A stretch of 64,000 nucleotides of DNA from the NCBI GenBank assembly GCA_028023455.1, contig JAQFVV010006450.1, positions 967,501 through 1,031,500 on the forward strand. The letters run 5' to 3'. The notes beneath the pieces are model-generated. The model saw only the letters and a program-made list of their open reading frames with translations. It had not been told where the DNA came from and ran no database searches. This document shows, piece after piece, positions 59,247-64,000 of the stretch. This DNA comes from Epiperipatus broadwayi (Eukaryota; Onychophora; Udeonychophora; Euonychophora; Peripatidae). A program made the translations under genes and the position numbers. The first letter of the stretch is position 1, and each line of letters opens with the position of its first letter.

Positions 59247-60089
59247 TTTTTATAATACTCGATTATAACGAGTTTATAAGAATTAAATTAGTTTGACAAA
59301 TTGTTACCTACTATCATAATATTCAAAATGTTTATCAAATTTTCTCTATTATATATGAATTAGAAATTGTATGGAACCTTAAAATTTTTATTATGGAAAA
59401 TTTTAAATAGGAAAAAAAAAGATTTTTTTTTTTTTATTCCTGATAAATTTATAATAGAGTCCTGATCATCATATTCATAAATGCGAGATAAAAAGAACAA
59501 ACCGTTAAAAGGAGTTTTTCTTAATTAGATACAACGTATGTGTCATTGATTTTAACTATCCATTATGTCATTAAAAAAAACATTAAATGTTGACGAATAA
59601 AATTTCAATAATATTTTCCAGCATTTTATCAGCAATTATGATTGTTTGGTGCTTTTGTTTGAAATAATTTTTGTATTCAGTTTCATTACTGTTACTAATC
59701 TGATTATGGCATATCAAACATCAACTCAGCAGTAAAATTTGGATGCTATTCTGTCACATTTTGAGAACTAAAAACAAACTGAAATGTTCATTCACTACCT
59801 GAAATTATACAATAATTTTCATCACTTTGAATCTTCAAAACAAAATGTGTTGTATATAATGAATTTCTGGGTGGAGTCCAAACATAGTGTATTTGCACTA
59901 ACCTAATATGATGTTAAGTTGAAAGTAACACAAAACTGATTTATGCATTTCCAAGTAACTTAGTTCATTTAGATGGTGGGGGAAGGTATTGGAATTGTTT
60001 GATGTCAAAAGATGAAATGTTTATATAATCAGAATTACATTATTTGTTACTGCACATCATATCAACGTAACAATTTACTCCATTAAAAA
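59247..60089. other. no gene seen
   Basis: A+T-rich non-coding DNA. Confidence 0.4.
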
Positions 60090-60935
60090 GATCGCTTAAA
60101 GTCTCTATCTTGGTCGAGGTTTCAGAGTTTCCTCTATAGTCAAAAACTACATCATTAGGCTATTATAAATGTTTAAAATGCCTGTGCTAATGGTTAAAGT
60201 CTTTCTCTATATAATTACATACTGCCTGTGCTCTTGATAAATAATTAGAATATTATATTAATTTCTTGATTTCCATTAAAAGATCGTAACATTAACTCAT
60301 CGCATGATTTCATGTGTTAGATTGTCAAAAAGAAAATAGTGGATCTAAATGTGAAGTGAATAATGCTCTCAAATCAAGATGCTTCTGATTGGCCTATATA
60401 AAGGTGAATTTAGGTTAAACATAAGATGGTTGTTATCTTTATCAAGTCCCTATCTTGTGTCAAGGTTTGAGAGTTCCCTCTATAGTCAAAAACTACATTG
60501 GTTATTATAAATATTTAAAGCACCTTCCTTTGTTCTTGATAAATAATTAGAACATTACATTAGTTTCTATATTTCTATTAAAAAGATTGTAACATTAATT
60601 CATAAATTACATGATTTCACATGTTAGTTTGTCAAAAAGGAAATAGTGGATATAAATGTGAAGTAACATCTTCATGCTATTAAATCAAGATGCTTCAGAT
60701 TGGCTTGTATAAATTTGAATTTAGATTAGATAAGACCGACAGACATTCTTATCTTTATAAAGTACTTATCTTGTGTCGAGGTTTGAGAGTTCTCTCTATA
60801 ATCAAAAACTACATTGTTTGCCTGTTATAAATGTTTAAAGGACCTGTGGAAAAGATTAAAGGCTTTCTCTTTATAATTACATACTGGCCATGTGCTCGAT
60901 AAAAGATTTGAACATTATATTTTAATTTTTAAGTT
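60090..60935 (+). repeat. tandem repeat, two full units and one partial, about 320-345 nt each
   Basis: Units start near 60096, 60444 and 60760 with CTATCTTG(G/TG)TCGAGGTTT-like sequence, then CTCTATAGTCAAAAACTACA, TTGATAAATAATTAGAA and TGTCAAAAAGAAAATAGTGG-like blocks. Unit 2 lacks a CTTTCTCTATATAATTACAT-like block present in units 1 and 3, which explains its shorter length. Confidence 0.88.
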
Positions 60936-61670
60936 TACTCATGTGTGGTATAAAAGTGTTAGCCTATTGAGTAGTGTCTTCTCTTTCATGTTTCTCTTTA
61001 AAAAAATTCTGGAGAAACAATTCTCTGATATGAACTGCTTAAAGACTGTTGACTTTTTATATAGGTCAATTTGTAAATGTCTCATGGGTAGTAGTTGATG
61101 CAATCACTGGCCATATGTATGAACAGAGTTTTGAAATCTAGATGAAATTTGGATTTTTCCCCAGATATCTAGGAAATAGGCAATTATTGGTTGATAAATA
61201 GTTAATTGGATAAAACAGAAAAAAAGAAAGTTTTATATTAACTCTTTACTAAATAATAGTTTGCTATCCTGATGAATAATGTCTTCTTCACTTTTTCCTT
61301 GGAGAAAGACTTTGGGAAATTTATGCAAATTAAAATAATTAAAAAAACTTGTTGTGAATAAGGTGGATTGTTGTATTTATTTATTTTATGAATGATTGTT
61401 TGCATATATTGTTAGAAATAATAAGCCTCTTATGCTTTTTTTTTATAAATTGCTCTTTAAATTCCAAAAAATAATATTTATTCTTGATCAAAACAGGGAG
61501 ATGTTTTTGAATTTCAATTTGATAGCTTGATAGTAAAAATAAATAAATGATAACTGCTGGAGGAAAGGTGTGTCCAAAATTCTTCACTGAGGAAGACCAT
61601 AAACTAGAAACTAATCTGAGAAGCTGGATAAGACAACATTAATAGGGATTTATTAAGCACCATCATATAG
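60936..61670. other. no gene seen
   Basis: A+T-rich DNA after the tandem array; short open stretches have no motif. Confidence 0.4.
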
Positions 61671-61767
61671 TTTTTTTTTTCATATGGCAATGCATCAGCC
61701 AGGAAGCAAACCTGCAGCAACTGCTTGCAAGGCAGCTGCACTGACCTCTCAGCTACCAGCACTTGAC
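61671..61767 (-). repeat. tRNA-like SINE, copy 4
   Basis: On the minus strand it starts GTCAAGTGCTGGTAGCTGAGAGG (first bases as in copies 2 and 3) and includes the perfect anticodon arm CTGC-CTTGCAA-GCAG. The B-box-like GGTTTGCTTCC is the same drifted form as in copy 2. An A-rich tail follows (T10 on + at 61671-61680). The target site is TA-rich, so no duplication can be defined. Confidence 0.82.
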
Positions 61768-61907
61768 ATATATATATATATATAGCATCTATTGATTTCA
61801 TAAGCTGGCAGAACTGGAATCAGAAGTATAGATTTGCTATTTAGAAATAATGTGCAGACAGTGATCATGTGAACTGATGGCTTAGAAAGTCATATGATAT
61901 TTATGGC

Positions 61908-61985
61908 TCAGAAGTGATAAGTTGATCTTTAATCCAGATATCTTTAGCTCTCAAGTTCACTACTCTACCATTATCCCAAAGGGCA
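61908..61985 (-). repeat. degenerate tRNA-like sequence
   Basis: On the minus strand, GGGATAATGGTAGAGTAGTG (A-box-like) is followed by GGATTAAAGATC about 30 nt later (B-box-like). It appears to belong to the same old family as 47415-47475. Confidence 0.35.
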
Positions 61986-64000
61986 CATAGATAAGTTATT
62001 GTCAACAGTAAAATGTAGTTTGGGTTATTATAAAGGGAGAATGGGTGATTTATCAATATTAATATTTCATATGATATTGTTATATGCTTTAAATATTTTT
62101 TTACATTACCACCAGTTCTATCACTTTTGGCATTCAACTTTTTATGAATTCGAAAGAAATATACTAACTCTTTTATTCACCTTTTTTAATTAACTCTTTT
62201 CTTGTTAAAAATGTTTATGTTGGACAAATCAAATCTTAGTTAGTTGAATTTAGTTTATGAGCATTATATAAACTGACAAAATTTGGTGATTGTTGTTTTG
62301 TTTAGCTTCACTGTCCTGTATAGGTTGTTGTTTATTACATTTTTTAATGCATGCTTAGGTTCTCTATATGTGATTTACTGCATAAACTTTTAATTTTACA
62401 TCTGTATTAAATAAGCTTTGAAGAAGATCATATGAAAGTTCTTGATATTCTCATAAGGTTTAGAAAATAGATCAAGTTGTTGTAAGGTTGTGAAAATGTT
62501 TTTGATCCATCAATGTAAAAAAAATCTCAGAAAAAATCATTTAATGTGTTAATGAAATCTTTTTCATGTTTCCCCATAAAGACTTCATGATTCCATAAAG
62601 AGTGATGATTCCTAACATTGTTTTGTATGTGGATTTTGTTCATTTTTGACTTTATATCAGCAAAATATTACAAGATTTTCTCTGCTTACATTTAACAAAT
62701 TTTTGATTGTTTCTATTATTGATATACACCTTCTTAACCAATTGGTGAAAGAGAATTATAGTTAACAAATGACTTCCTTCATTAAAATATATACTGACTG
62801 GATTAGTGAGAGGTTTGTAAATATATAGGATACTTTATAGTGTTTTTGAATTTTGGACTATTAGCTTGACAGTATAAAAGTGTTAATACTGTTTGCTGAA
62901 TGTTTAAATGCAAATTCGAAGCCTTTTACTTATCTATTTAAATACCTTAAAAGTAATTATGGGATGTAGATATAACATTGCCATCTTTAACTCATGCTTA
63001 AAATAGACTAGAGTAATGAAAATGAAGTGAGTTACTGCTTCTCAGTCATTCGAGTAAAATTTTTATTAATGAAGACTTTTTAAGGACTTGCAACAACCTT
63101 TTCCATTTTGTACAGAATAATATGAGAAATTCGCTTTTGTAGGAACTTCTAATATCACGTCTTTTAAAACCTGTTTTAAATTCAACTTTTAACTAAAAAA
63201 CATTTGCTTCCAAAGTAATTTCATGTAATATTTAAATAAGCTCATAGAGACATGAATATAAATGTGTATATATTTTGCGCAAACACATATATTTATATAT
63301 GAGTATAAATAATTATATATGACACACAAATAGTTATGCATACAGATAATTAATATACAGAATAGGATACAATAAATCAAACATAATAAAGCAGGATATT
63401 TTAAAACAGTTCTACAATAACTATATTACAATAATTACAATTGAAATTACATTTATATAAAATACTAAATCAAACAGTCCATTTAAAATATCGGTGTGCA
63501 TGAAATTTTATATGTTTATACTTAGCCAATTTAAAAATTTATAAAACTAATAAACTGAGTTATAAATATAAAACTACAATTCAATGAAAAGATCTTTATT
63601 AAAAATGAATTTATTAAAATAAAAATATCTGAGGATTTTGAAGGTATTAAGTTATTTATTTCTTTAATAAATGATTTAAATCCCCTTTTATTACATCTAG
63701 TTTCAGTATATGTAATTATTGGATAACATTGCATCATATTGTGTTCTTGCTAAAATTGGATGCTTGGCAATACTTAAAGCATATACTAGTAATAAATATG
63801 CTTGTTATTAACTGTAAATAGATATTTAAATTGAATTTAATCATAGATATAGGTTTTGAAATTCTGTTTATTATATAAATGTTAAATATATAGTTTGTTA
63901 TATCAAGATTGGCTTTTTATAACTAATATATAATATCTTTATCTTATTTTTACAATGAAAGAGGGTGCTTAAGTTAGTAAGGTGATGGAAAATAGTACTA
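61986..64000. other. no gene seen
   Basis: About 2 kb of A+T-rich DNA to the window end. Short open stretches on both strands (for example 63189-63380 on -) come from TA/CA-rich tracts. Confidence 0.45.

Noticed and set aside
61604-61801. 65-codon minus-strand open frame
   Set aside because: Same cause: it runs through SINE copy 4 and ends in flanking A+T-rich DNA.

Overview
The window is a stretch of strongly A+T-rich animal nuclear DNA. It has long non-coding tracts, one plausible spliced exon, many interspersed repeats and no prokaryotic gene organisation. The transposon types (an EEP-endonuclease/reverse-transcriptase LINE, a BED-finger hAT transposase, a Ty3/gypsy pol relic, tRNA-like SINEs) point to a metazoan. 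The many G/C homopolymers in A+T-rich DNA and the repeat style would fit a mollusc, perhaps a cephalopod, but the sequence does not prove this. No host gene can be named.

Layout. 1-2300: probable intron, a 272-nt exon (813-1084), then more intron-like DNA. 2300-8600: foldback repeats and one tRNA-like SINE. 8600-20000: the densest region. It holds a 374-bp non-autonomous hAT with a perfect 8-bp target duplication, then two near-full-length copies of the same LINE in opposite orientation (9405-12935 on +, 16534-19818 on -). The + copy is interrupted by a 235-bp foldback insertion with a 16-bp target duplication; the - copy has the empty site. 20000-39000: mostly non-coding DNA with scattered family A repeats, foldbacks, a 5'-truncated LINE tail (24825-25103) and a SINE. 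39014-40130: tandem repeats around a 500-N assembly gap. 41400-46000: a large foldback, a second related foldback, and a decayed Ty3/gypsy pol fragment between two diverged direct repeats. 47484-50142: a complete-looking hAT element with terminal inverted repeats, an exact 8-bp target duplication (ATTTATGG) and a transposase carrying two lesions. 50200-64000: more foldbacks, a cluster of family C repeats containing a SINE, a three-unit tandem repeat (60090-60935) and another SINE.

Working names for repeats defined here by comparison within the window: family A (about 350 bp, flanked by 14-16 bp duplications), family B (foldback with a shared core), family C (about 250 bp), repeats E and F (around LINE copy 1), and the tRNA-like SINE (about 100-109 bp, apparently a tRNA-like head and A-rich tail only).

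Nothing here forms an operon or pathway. The sequences interact by nesting and by forming inverted pairs. The two LINE copies are inverted arms of more than 3 kb, which would make a very long double-stranded RNA if one transcript covered both. The best-supported new observations are the two hAT insertions with exact target duplications, the minimal SINE with mapped ends, the foldback family A with retroposon-like target duplications, and the dated nesting inside LINE copy 1.
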